A stretch of DNA of 64,000 nucleotides from positions 21,790,001 to 21,854,000 of the forward strand of contig NC_092671.1 in NCBI RefSeq assembly GCF_964355755.1, given 5' to 3'. This document shows positions 9,001-18,500 of this stretch, piece after piece. How positions within the stretch are numbered: position 1 is the stretch's first letter; every line of letters begins with the position of its first letter. The notes beneath the pieces are model-generated. The model saw only the letters and a list, made by a program, of their open reading frames with translations, ran no database searches and was not told the origin of the DNA. The position numbers and the translations under genes were made by a program. Origin of the DNA: Antedon mediterranea. Taxonomy: Eukaryota; Echinodermata; Crinoidea; Comatulida; Antedonidae.

Positions 9001-10660
9001 CACTAAAAAGGTTGGTGAGGTGGATTATGAAATACATATGCCTGATAAACGTAAATCTCATAGAATTATACATGCTAACTTAATCAAAAAATGGTACACA
9101 CAAGAAGACGCTCGGCAAATATCTCAATGTTACTGTGTAACTGGGGTAATTCAAGAAATAGGCAATGAATCACTTGTTCAGCCTGTTGATTATGATCTCG
9201 AAACACAATTTCTTGATGACAGTATAGGTCCATCCTATAAACAAACACAAACATGGAAAGATATAAAAATTGCAGACTCCATTTCTACAAAACAAAAACG
9301 GGAACTAACCAATACACTTAAGAAACATACTAAGACATTTTCTGATGTGCCTGGAAAAACTAATGTACTTACACATACAGTAAAAACTACTCATGAAACA
9401 CCAATCAGACAACGTGCTTACAGGACACCACATTCAATGATGACAAAAGTCAAAGAAGAGGTGGACAGTATGTTGAGTCTAGGGGTCATTGAGAGGTCAA
9501 CTAGTGCATATGCATCTCCTATTGTCGTTGTACCAAAACCTAACGGTGATATTCGCGTGTGCACTGATTACCGTGCATTGAACAAGATAACTGAATTTGA
9601 TCCTTATCCTATTCCTAGGATAGATCAGATACTTGATGAAGTAGCTAAAGCTAAATATATCTCAACCCTAGATTTGACTAAGGGATTTTATCAGGTACCT
9701 CTAGATCCGCAAGCTAAAGCAAAATCAGCATTTGTGACACCTTTTGGGCAGTTTGCATATAGGGTCATGCCGTTCGGTATGATGAATTCTAGTGCGACAT
9801 TTCAAAAGCTAGTTGATACTGTGTTGATGGGATGTTCCGCATTTTGCAGACAATATATTGACGATATTGCGATTTTCTCTAATACGTGGCAAGATCATTT
9901 AAATCATTTAGATATTGTATTAAGTAAAATTTCAGAAGCTGGTCTTACTATTAAGCCATCTAAATCGAAATTTGCTAACAGCACTGTAAACTACCTTGGA
10001 CATACCATAGGGGATGGCCAAATAAAGCCTATGTTAGATAAGATAGAGTCGGTAGAGAAATTCCCTACCCCTCAAACTAAGAAGAATGTCAGGTCATTTT
10101 TGGGATTGACAGGGTATTATAGGAAGTTTATTCTACACTATGATGACATAGCAAGACCCTTGATAAACTTGACTAAAAAAGCCGAACCTAAGAGAGTAAA
10201 TTGGACGCCTGAGTGTGATAAAGCATTCACAGATTTAAAATCTCAGCTTATTGCTCACCCCATTTTAAGAGCACCAAACTTTGATAAACCATTTTTACTA
10301 CAAACTGATGCATCGAAAACAGGAATTGGAGCTGTTTTAAGCCAGTTAGATACTGATTGTAATGAACATCCTATTGTTTACCTTAGTAGAAGGATGTTGC
10401 CCAATGAGTTAAATTATTCAGTTGCTGAACAAGAATGTTTAGCTATAGTATGGTCAATTAACAAGTTACGATATTACTTACAAGGGCACAAATTTACAGT
10501 TATAACTGACCACAAAGCGTTGAAATGGCTTGACAATACCCGCCATTCAAATAATAGACTAATGAGATGGTCAATGACTCTACAACAATTTACTTTTGAT
10601 ATACAATACCGCAAAGGTATAACAAACACCAATGCTGACAGTTTGTCACGTCGATGTTAG
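6083..10660 (+). CDS. gag-pol: Gag-Pol polyprotein (Gag-PR-IN-RT-RNase H), Gmr1-like retrotransposon
   Basis: A single 1525-residue frame encodes all proteins needed for retrotransposition in cytoplasmic particles and for integration. Gag: a charged coiled-coil-like stretch at about 70-125, a retrotransposon-gag domain at about 150-295, and a basic N/Q/P/R-rich tail at about 305-430 with no CCHC zinc knuckle. Protease: DTGS at 454-457 and LLG at 519-521. Integrase: HHCC zinc site H669, H674, C704, C707; catalytic D736, D795, E831 (DD35E); GPY at 969-971. Reverse transcriptase: D1197 in motif A and YIDD at 1258-1261. RNase H: D1409, E1451, D1476, and D1519 in the final DSLSR. No catalytic residue is missing and there is no stop or frameshift. 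Gag and Pol share one frame, so processing must come from the protease. The ATG at 6083 has a poor initiation context (T at -3, C at +4); the frame is open back to 6050. Confidence 0.96.
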   Translation: MPKHKSSRILRSQQSSIMNTDEAQTSQAASQNSTVVPAIPETTQNTGNETDIPDMVLDKISVEIGGQMILMHMHDWLAYQKIEMEKEKLELERKKIEYDREIANKTLARDENVETIRAQIQRESNDGHSTTSSYASTKIDRYKQKLTNNIDADAYFTAFESYAKREQWEESTWVRRISQCIEGKARDAMNTIMDENFDYETLKCTILEVFQLTPEHYRQKFRNLKRNDNESIRSYITKVGHNFDCLVRYSGIAADDAAGISQLIIREQVLENIPNDMRQHLLQKKVLNTADFAREAEEYASIIPNYWQRHKLNNKQIGTNSHYRPQPYNSKPPRFDRPTYNRPRFNPPPSAPNHSAFNRPATNPQNQHQFRPNFNASYQQDLNSLNRPFIPQQPPRFSNTQGRQNQNQRQKNQRPHDSLKCITVHSGSSKTEPLNKAFLINGILEGKAITFLRDTGSSITLIDKQFIPQKSLTGSYTLVRGKGRTNIEIPTAEVHITTEKIPTTKVIVGVIEGLGSDGLLGNDLDPENKWDKPKDVLVVTRAQTRVLPEIKAQDCIRQYLEKNQTTSENVALNFKESLDYNLPNTPEAKSLLHSDIKDLIKLQEKDETLKFIRSEVKDKSCTKDQDVCFYKENGIIMRKCQPQTRFRKQIDDQIVVPQEYREHIINIAHDKTGHLGVQKTQDRITQHFYWPGINHQVREHCKTCPQCQYLTKTKKQKQLLRPLPIIDIPFKRIGIDIAGPFCVTEDGNRYLLVLCDYATRYPEAIAIPDQTVVTVAQSLITVFSRVGLPSQIIHDQGTNFMSQIIVELCKKLGIEKIPTTPYHQQTNGLTERFIGTLKLMINSLSHVQRENWDRYIPLLLFSYREVPCEFTGYSPFHLLYGRQIRGPLSLIKQGFLGENTQTDIPSHLLGIAHNLTKWMASANHTKQKKQQKMKSYYDRTAKDIHYKVGEEVLIFLPEGAGKLDSKWQGPYKITKKVGEVDYEIHMPDKRKSHRIIHANLIKKWYTQEDARQISQCYCVTGVIQEIGNESLVQPVDYDLETQFLDDSIGPSYKQTQTWKDIKIADSISTKQKRELTNTLKKHTKTFSDVPGKTNVLTHTVKTTHETPIRQRAYRTPHSMMTKVKEEVDSMLSLGVIERSTSAYASPIVVVPKPNGDIRVCTDYRALNKITEFDPYPIPRIDQILDEVAKAKYISTLDLTKGFYQVPLDPQAKAKSAFVTPFGQFAYRVMPFGMMNSSATFQKLVDTVLMGCSAFCRQYIDDIAIFSNTWQDHLNHLDIVLSKISEAGLTIKPSKSKFANSTVNYLGHTIGDGQIKPMLDKIESVEKFPTPQTKKNVRSFLGLTGYYRKFILHYDDIARPLINLTKKAEPKRVNWTPECDKAFTDLKSQLIAHPILRAPNFDKPFLLQTDASKTGIGAVLSQLDTDCNEHPIVYLSRRMLPNELNYSVAEQECLAIVWSINKLRYYLQGHKFTVITDHKALKWLDNTRHSNNRLMRWSMTLQQFTFDIQYRKGITNTNADSLSRRC

Positions 10661-10751
10661 TAATTCAGGGAACATACGGTACATCGCATTATTTTAATTT
10701 ATAGTTAAGTGAGTACACAAGCTTCATCAGACCAAAATGTGTATGTTATAA

Positions 10752-10829
10752 GGATTATCACAAATAATCCCACTTTATATAGTAAAATTAAGTATTAAGA
10801 TACAAACGAAATGATTCTCACAAAGAATC
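10752..10829 (+). other. Twin hairpins with the same CACAA loop
   Basis: ggattat (10752-10758) pairs with ataatcc (10764-10770), and gattct (10813-10818) pairs with agaatc (10824-10829). Each encloses the same 5-base loop cacaa, and the two are about 60 bp apart. The repeated loop with different stem sequences suggests that structure is kept rather than sequence. Confidence 0.5.
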
Positions 10830-10934
10830 TATATATATTGTGACCATTATAAAAATTGTGTAAAATTGGTTAAAAAAAAAAAAAAAAAAAATTTATAATA
10901 TCTGTATTGTCAGTAAAGATTATATTTAGCATCA

Positions 10935-11003
10935 CCAACTAACAATTGGCCAGAGCACTTCACAATATTGAAGGTTATATGTACTACCAACTTACACTTG
11001 GTA
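10935..11003 (+). other. Two further short hairpins in the element tail
   Basis: taccaa (10985-10990) pairs perfectly with ttggta (10998-11003) around the loop cttacac. A weaker relative is ccaa (10935-10938) with ttgg (10946-10949) around ctaacaa. With the twin hairpins upstream, they make a run of four small stem-loops in 250 bases. Confidence 0.4.
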
Positions 11004-11563
11004 TTAGACACTTTACTGTATTGTAGTACAGCTTTATTATGATATTATATTATTTAAGATGTAGAATTAAGCATAAAGTGCATCTCGAACTGTTGCCATA
11101 AAATGTTATGAATGTGACCATTAACCCCATCATCTTCTTTTATACAAACTTTGAACACTGTGACCTGTTTATGAACTCTTACATTTATGATTGACAGCAG
11201 TGCAACAGTGAAATGAGGAGCATTGAAGAAAAACTTTTATGTAATTAATTTGATTGATATTTTACTTTTGACAGCGTGATTTTTGCAGAACTGCAGAACA
11301 CTTTATGATTTTGAAGTTAAATTTAACACAGTGGACACCATACCATTGATGAACAATAACTTGAACAATGAACTTTACATTTTGATGATGTAGCAGTAGA
11401 AATTATAAACAATGCATTTTTAATTTTAATACTGCAAGCTAAACATTTGAAACTACTTTGAACATTTTCAGTTTTATATTCTCATATTATATTGGTTTAG
11501 TTATTAAGTACTATAGTTAAGGACATACTATTTTTAGAAGAGTGACACACTCTTTTATGCAGT

Positions 11564-11570
11564 AGGGGGG
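11564..11570 (+). other. Polypurine tract
   Basis: The purine run agggggg directly abuts the 3' LTR. This is where the plus-strand primer for LTR retrotransposon replication is expected. It is preceded by agt. Confidence 0.85.
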
Positions 11571-12002
11571 TGTGATAATAACTCATGCTAAAGAGGTTAT
11601 TATCCAGTAACCTTTAGTTACTCCTCTTACAGTTACACATATCATATGGTACCATGTGGCCTAGAAAAAAGCCCCAGACAAAGTTAACGGTAATTTTGTC
11701 TCAATTTTTGAAAAAGGCTAACTTATCAAACTACTTGGAATATTGTTGGCCAATCAGAAGTCAGAGTGGGTTTTTTAAATAGTTAAGATGATATTTTTTA
11801 AGTTTAGTTTTAGTTTTGGTATGAAGGTGAACAGACACAGGTCAGCAAGAGGGCCTGTTCATTAAAGAAATATACTTACTTTAACTTTAATGCATTTTTG
11901 ATGTTCATCTTTGTCTGATAACTTTAAATATTAAGCCGCTCGGACGTTTCTCCTATATGACTACATAAGTAAACCGCTCGGACTCATGCGAAGCCCGTAA
12001 CA
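11571..12002 (+). repeat. 3' LTR (432 bp)
   Basis: Same length as the 5' LTR, with no difference seen on reading the two side by side. LTRs are identical at the moment of insertion, so this points to a recent insertion, or to later gene conversion. It ends cgtaaca directly against the right target duplication. Confidence 0.96.
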
Positions 12003-12007
12003 TTCGA
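12003..12007. repeat. Target site duplication, right copy (ttcga)
   Basis: Matches 5312-5316. The satellite then resumes at once as aaaaacttgttaacat, so the monomer is complete once the element and one copy of ttcga are discounted. Confidence 0.95.
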
Positions 12008-12223
12008 AAAAACTTGTTAACATAAAAAAAACAAAGTTCTTAAAATAGCTTCAAATCGCATTTGGAGACGTTTTAGACCATTTTGTGATTTTCGAAAAAA
12101 CCTGTTAACATAAAAACACCAAAGTGTTTAGAAAAGCTTCAAATCGCATTTGGAGACGTTTTAGACCATTTTGGGATTTTCGAAAAAACTTGTTAACATA
12201 AAAACACCAAAGTGCTTAGAATA
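12008..12223. repeat. Satellite between LTR element and SINE copy 1
   Basis: About two and a half A-class monomers. They carry the marker variants aacataaaaaaaacaaagttc and cctgttaac, which also precede the other three SINE copies (24540-24765, 28515-28740 and 33382-33607). The same ancestral block is therefore present four times. The last four bases, aata (12220-12223), may be the SINE target duplication. Confidence 0.93.
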
Positions 12224-12300
12224 TGGCCGAGCGGTTAAGGCAGGGGCGCCGTTTATCGTACCTAAAGAGCCAACAACAACATCGGCAAGGGTTCGAGGCC
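12224..12300 (+). promoter_or_regulatory. Internal RNA polymerase III promoter of the SINE (A and B boxes)
   Basis: tggccgagcgg fits the A-box consensus TRGYNNARNGG, and ggttcgaggcc fits the B-box consensus GGTTCGANNCC exactly. The same pairs occur at 24766-24776/24832-24842, 28741-28751/28807-28817 and 33608-33618/33674-33684. Transcription would start just upstream, in satellite sequence. Confidence 0.8.
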
Positions 12301-12475
12301 GACTCGCTCCTAGTTCTGGTGGTGGAACAAGTCTTCTCGGATAAGGACTATAAACCGTAGGTCCAGTGTACACAGTTATAACATGTGTGTACTTTAAAGA
12401 ACCCAGTTCATTATTCGAAAAAGAGTAGGGGGTTACCCCGGTGAACTGGTTCACACAATAGCCTCTGTATCAGGG

Positions 12476-12525
12476 GGATTACCACCTATCTGATAGGACA
12501 GTGATTAATTCACTATTGGTAATCC
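12476..12525 (+). other. Predicted three-way-junction fold in the SINE 3' body
   Basis: An outer stem ggattacc (12476-12483) with ggtaatcc (12518-12525) is perfect over 8 bp. It encloses two smaller stems: cctat/atagg (12485-12489 and 12493-12497) and agtga/tcact (12500-12504 and 12510-12514). Further hairpins lie upstream: gtacaca/tgtgtac (12368-12374 and 12386-12392) and gtgaac/gttcac (12441-12446 and 12449-12454). All are retained in the other copies. Confidence 0.55.
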
Positions 12526-12576
12526 TTGGCCACAGTGCCTAAAGACATAAAATAAAATAAAAATAAATAAATAAAT

Positions 12577-15500
12577 AATAGCTTCAAATCGCATTTGGAG
12601 ACGTTTTAGACCATTTTGTAATTTTCAAAAAAACTTGTTAACATAAAAACACCAAAGTTCTTAGAATAGCTTCAAATCGCATTTGGAGACGTTTTAGACC
12701 ATTTTGTGCATTTCGATGAAACTTGGTTACACAAAAACATCAAAGTGCTTAAAATCACATTATAAACCGTTTTAGACCATTTGAGCATTTCGATAACACT
12801 TTTCACACAAAAACATCAAAGTTCACAATATAGCTTAATATCCTATTTAAAAACGTTTTAGACCATTTTGAGCATTTCGACAAAACTTTTTCACACAAAA
12901 CACCAAAGTGCTTAGAATACCTTCAAATCGCATTTGGAGACGTTTTAGACAATTTTGTGATTTTCGAAAAAACTTGTTAACATAAAAACATCAAAGTTTA
13001 CAGAATAGCTTCAAATCGCATTTGGAGACGTTTTAGACAATTTTGTGATTTTCGAAAAAACTTGTTAACATAAAAACACCAAAGTGCTTAGAATAGCTTC
13101 AAATCGCATTGGGAGACGTTTTAGACCATTTTGTGATTTTCGAAAAAACTTGTTAACATAAAAACACCAAAGTGCTTAGAATAGCTTCAAATCGCATTTG
13201 GAGACGTTTTAGACCATTTTGTGATTTTCGAAAAAACTTGTTAACATAAAAACACCAAAGTTCTTAAAATAGCTTCAAATCGCATTTGGAGACGTTTTAG
13301 ACCATTTTGTGATTTTCGAAAAAACTTGTTAACATAAAAACACCAAAGTGTTTAGAAAAGCTTCAAATCGCATTTGGAGACGTTTTAGACCATTTTGGGA
13401 TTTTTGAAAAAACTTGTTAACATAAAAACACCAAAGTGCTTAGAATAGCTTCAAATCGCATTTGGAGACGTTTTAGACCATTTTGTAATTTTCAAAAAAA
13501 CTTGTTAACATAAAAACACCAAAGTTCTTAGAATAGCTTCAAATCGCATTTGGAGACGTTTTAGACCATTTTGTGCATTTCGATGAAACTTGGTTACACA
13601 AAAACATCAAAGTGCTTAAAATCACGTTATAAACCGTTTTAGACCATTTGAGCATTTCGATAACACTTTTCACACAAAAACATCAAAGGGCACAATATAG
13701 CTTAATATCCTATTTAAAAACGTTTTAGACCATTTTGAGCATTTCGACAAAACTTTTTCACACAAAACACCAAAGTGCTTAGAATACCTTAAAATCGCAT
13801 TTGGAGACGTTTTAGACAATTTTGTGATTTTCGAAAAAACTTGTTAACATAAAAACATCAAAGTTTACAGAATAGCTTCAAATCGCTTTTGGAGACGTTT
13901 TAGACAATTTTGTGATTTTCGAAAAAACTTGTTAACATAAAAACACCAAAGTGCTTAGAATAGCTTAAAATCGCATTTGGAGACGTTTTAGACAATTTTG
14001 TGATTTTCGAAAAACTTGTTAACATAAAAACATCAAAGTTTACAGAATAGCTTCAAATCGCTTTTGGAGACGTTTTAGACAATTTTGTGATTTTCGAAAA
14101 AACTTGTTAACATAAAAACACCAAAGTGCTTAGAATAGCTTCAAATCGCATTGGGAGACGTTTTAGACCATTTTGTGATTTTCGAAAAAACTTGTTAACA
14201 TAAAAACATCAAAGTGTACAGAATAGCTTCAAATCGCATTTGGAGACGTTTTAGACCATTTTGTGATTTTCGAAAAAACTTGTTAACATAAAAACACCAA
14301 AGTGCTTAGAATAGCTTCAAATCGCATTTGGAGACGTTTTAAACCATTTTGTGATTTTCGAAAAAACTTGTTAACATAAAAACACCAAAATGTTTAGAAT
14401 AGCTTCAAATCGCATTTGGAGACGTTTTAGACCATTTTGTGATTTTCGAAAAAACTTGTTAACACAAAAACACCAAAGTGATTAGAATAGCTTCAAATCG
14501 CATTTGGAGACGTTTTAGACCATTTTGTGATTTTCGAAAAAACTTGGTTACGCAAAAACATCAAAGTGCTTAAAATCACATTATAAACCGTTTTAGACCA
14601 TTTTGAGCATATCGATAACACTTTTCACACAAAAACATCAAAGAGCACAATATAGCTTAATATCTTATTTAAAAACGTTTTAGACCATTTTGAGCATTTC
14701 GACAAAACTTTTTCACACAAAACACCAAAGTGCTTAGAATAGCTTCAAATCGCATTTGGAGACGTTTTAGACCATTTTGTGATTTTCGAAAAAACTTTTT
14801 CACACAAAACACCAAAGTGCTTAGAATACCTTCAAATCGCATTTGGAGACGTTTTAGACCATTTTGTGATTTTCGAAAAAACTTGTTAACATAAAAACAT
14901 CAAAGTGTACAGAATAGCTTCAAATCGCATTTGGAGACGTTTTAGACCATTTTGTGATTTTCGAAAAAACTTGTTAACATAAAAACACCAAAGTGCTTAG
15001 AATAGCTTCAAATCGCATTTGGAGACGTTTTAAACCATTTTGTGATTTTCGAAAAAACTTGTTAACATAAAAACACCAAAATGTTTAGAATAGCTTCAAA
15101 TCGCATTTGGAGACGTTTTAGACCATTTTGTGATTTTCGAAAAAACTTGTTAACACAAAAACACCAAAGTGCTTAGAATAGCTTCAAATCGCATTTGGAG
15201 ACGTTTTAGACCATTTTGTGATTTTCGAAAAAACTTGTTAACATTAAAACACCAAAATGTTTAGAATAGCTTCAAATCGCATTTGGAGACGTTTTAGACC
15301 ATTTTGTGATTTTCGAAAAAACTTGTTAACACAAAAACACCAAAGTGATTAGAATAGCTTCAAATCGCATTTGGAGACGTTTTAGACCATTTTGTGCATT
15401 TAGATGAAACTTGGTTACGGAAAAACATCAAAGTGCTTAAAATCACATTATAAACCGTTTTAGACCATTTTGAGCATATCGATAACACTTTTCACACAAA

Positions 15501-18500
15501 AACATCAAAGAGCACAATATAGCTTAATATCGTATTTAAAAACGTTTTAGACCATTTTGAGCATTTCGACAAAACTTTTTCACACAAAACACCAAAGTGC
15601 TTAGAATAGCTTCAAATCGCATTTGGAGACGTTTTAGACCATTTTGTGATTTTCGAAAAAACTTGTTAACATAAAAACATCAAAGGGCTAAGAATAGCTT
15701 CAAATCGCATTTGGAGACATTTTAGACCAATTAGTGATTTTCGAAAAAACTTGGTTACACAAAAACATCAAAGTGGTTAAAATCACATTATAAACCGTTT
15801 TAGACCATTTTGAGCATTTCGATAACACTTTTTACACAAAAACATCAAAGTGCTTAGAATAGCTTCAAATCGCATTTGGAGACGTTTTAGACCATTTTGT
15901 GATTTTCGAAAAAAACTTTTTAACATAAAAACACCAAACTGCTAAGAATAGCTTCAAATCGCATATGGAGACAATTTAGACCATTTTGTGATTTTCGAAA
16001 AAACTTGTTAACATAAAAACACCAAAGTGCTTAGAATAGCTTCAAATCGCATTTGGAGACGTTTTAGACCATTTTGTGATTTTCGAAAAAACTTGTTAAC
16101 ATAAAAACATCAAAGTGTACAGAATAGCTTCAAATCGCATTTGGAGACGTTTTAGACCATTTTGTGATTTTCGAAAAAACTTGTTAACATAAAAACACCA
16201 AAGTGCTTAGAATAGCTTCAAATCGCATTAGGAGACGTTTTAGACCATTTTGTGATTTTCGAAAAAACTTGTTAACATAAAAACACCAAAGTGCTTAGAA
16301 TAGCTTCAAATCGCATTTGGAGACGTTTTAGACCATTTTGTGATTTTCGAAAAAACTTGTTAACATAAAAACACCAAAATGTTTAGAATAGCTTCAAATC
16401 ACATTTGGAGACGTTTTAGACCATTTTGTGATTTTCGAAAAAACTTGTTAACACAAAAACACCAAAGTGATTAGAATAGCTTCAAATCGCATTTGGAGAC
16501 GTTTTAGACCAATTTGTGCATTTCGATGAAACTTGGTTACGCAAAAACATCAAAGTGCTTAAAATCACATTATAAACCGTTTTAGACCATTTTGAGCATA
16601 TCGATAACACTTTTCACACAAAAACATCAAAGAGCACAATATAGCTTAATATCTTATTTAAAAACGTTTTAGACCATTTTGAGCATTTCGACAAAACTTT
16701 TTCACACAAAACACCAAAGTGCTTAGAATAGCTTCAAATCGCATTTGGAGACGTTTTAGACCATTTTGTGATTTTCGAAAAAACTTGTTAACATAAAAAC
16801 ATCAAAGTGCTAAGAATAGCTTCAAATCGCATTTGGAGACATTTTAGACCAATTAGTGATTTTCGAAAAAACTTGGTTACACAAAAACATCAAAGTGGTT
16901 AAAATCACATTATAAACCGTTTTAGACCATTTTGAGCATTTCGATAACACTTTTCACACAAAAACATCAAAGTGCTTAGAATAGCTTCAAATCGCATTTG
17001 GAGACGTTTTAGACCATTTTGTGATTTTCGAAAAAAACTTTTTAACATAAAAACACCAAACTGCTAAGAATAGCTTCAAATCGCATATGGAGACAATTTA
17101 GACCATTTTGTGATTTTCGAAAAAACTTGTTAACATAAAAACACCAAAGTGCTTAGAATACCTTCAAATCGCATTTGGAGACATTTTAGACCATTTTGTG
17201 ATTTTCGAAAAAACTTGTTAACATAAAAACATCAAAGTGCTAAGAATAGCTTCCAATCGCATTTGGAGACGTTTTAGACCATTTTGTGATTTTCGAAAAC
17301 AACTTGTTAACATAAAAACACCAAAGTGCTTAGAATAGCTTCAAATCGCATTTGGAGACGTTTTAGACCAATTTGTGATTTTCGAAAAAACTTGGTTACA
17401 CAAAAACATCAAAGTGGATAAAATCACATTATAACCCGTTTTAGACCATTTTGAGCATATCGATAACACTTTTCACACAAAAACATCAAAGACCACAATA
17501 TAGCTTAATATCGTATTTAAAAACGTTTTAGACCATTTTGAGCATTTCGACAAAACTTTTTCACACAAAACACCAAAGTGCTTAGAATAGCTTCAAATCG
17601 CATTTGGAGACGTTTTAGACCATTTTGTGATTTTCGAAAAAACTTGTTAACATAAAAACATCAAAGTGCTAAGAATAGCTTCAAATCGAATTTGGAGACA
17701 TTTTAGACCAATTAGTGATTTTCGAAAAAACTTGGTTACACAAAAACATCAAAGTGGTTAAAATCACATTATAAACCGTTTTAGACCATTTTGAGCATTT
17801 CGATAACACTTTTCACACAAAAACATCAAAGTGCTTAGAATAGCTTCAAATCGCATTTGGAGACGTTTTAGACCATTTTGTGATTTTCGAAAAAAACTTT
17901 TTAACATAAAAACACCAAACTGCTAAGAATAGCTTCAAATCGCATATGGAGACAATTTAGACCATTTTGTGATTTTCGAAAAAACTTGTTAACATAAAAA
18001 CACCAAAGTGCTTAGAATACCTTCAAATCGCATTTGGAGACATTTTAGACCATTTTGTGATTTTCGAAAAAACTTGTTAACATAAAAACATCAAAGTGCT
18101 AAGAATAGCTTCCAATCGCATTTGGAGACGTTTTAGACCATTTTGTGATTTTCGAAAACAACTTGTTAACATAAAAACACCAAAGTGCTTAGAATAGCTT
18201 CAAATCGCATTTGGAGACGTTTTAGACCAATTTGTGATTTTCGAAAAAACTTGGTTACACAAAAACATCAAAGTGGATAAAATCACATTATAAACCATTT
18301 TAGACCATTTTGAGCATTTCGATAACACATTTCACACAAAAACATCAAAGAGCACAAAATAGCTTAATATCGTATTTAAAAACGTTTTAAACCATTTTGA
18401 GCATTTCGACAAAACTTTTTCACACAAAACACCAAAGTGTACAGAATAGCTTCAAATCGCATTTGGAGACGTTTTAGACCATTTTGTGATTTTCGAAAAA

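Larger units (their letters stand above)
10661..11563 (+). other. Noncoding tail between pol and polypurine tract
   Basis: About 0.9 kb of AT-rich sequence with no ORF of note on either strand, so there is no envelope-like gene. It holds an uninterrupted run of 20 A at 10872-10891 and a series of short hairpins at 10752-11003. A long 3' untranslated region is the simplest reading. The internal A run could also mark the old 3' end of a captured transcript, but I recognise no such sequence. Confidence 0.7.
5317..12002 (+). mobile_element. Complete Gmr1-like (Ty3/gypsy-class) LTR retrotransposon, 6686 bp
   Basis: All expected parts are present in order: 432-bp LTR starting TGT and ending ACA, primer-binding site, leader, a single long Gag-Pol ORF, a noncoding tail, a polypurine tract, a second LTR with no difference seen by eye, and a 5-bp target duplication. 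In the ORF the integrase lies before reverse transcriptase and RNase H, as in Ty1/copia, yet the reverse transcriptase and the integrase GPY motif are of Ty3/gypsy type. This combination defines the Gmr1 group, first described from deuterostomes. No env-like ORF follows pol. The element looks intact and young, and could be autonomous. It lies within the satellite and reads on the + strand. Confidence 0.96.
12224..12576 (+). mobile_element. tRNA-derived SINE, copy 1 (about 353 bp)
   Basis: It begins with a polymerase III A box, tggccgagcgg (12224-12234), followed 55 bases later by a B box, ggttcgaggcc (12290-12300), as in a leucine- or serine-type tRNA. A tRNA-unrelated body follows, then an AT-rich tail of aaat/aata repeats (12547-12576). 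The tail suggests copying by a LINE reverse transcriptase. The sequence before the A box is satellite, so the 5' acceptor strand of the tRNA is absent. The body contains a segment with aaaccgtaggtcc that may be a conserved central domain such as that of the MetaSINE superfamily; I cannot confirm this without alignment. The right flank repeats aata (12577-12580), ambiguous with the tail. Confidence 0.88.

Noticed and set aside
10661-11563. An envelope-like third ORF in the retrotransposon
   Set aside because: No frame of useful length exists between pol and the polypurine tract on either strand.
12224-12316. A functional tRNA gene at the SINE heads
   Set aside because: The 5' acceptor strand is missing and the T-stem pairing is imperfect. 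The sequence continues into a SINE body and tail, so it is tRNA-derived only.
12161-12454. Minus-strand ORF of 97 to 116 residues over each SINE copy (also at 24646, 28678 and 33488)
   Set aside because: It is the antisense of the SINE and flanking satellite. It resembles no protein family I know, and its length changes with a 1-base A-run difference upstream.
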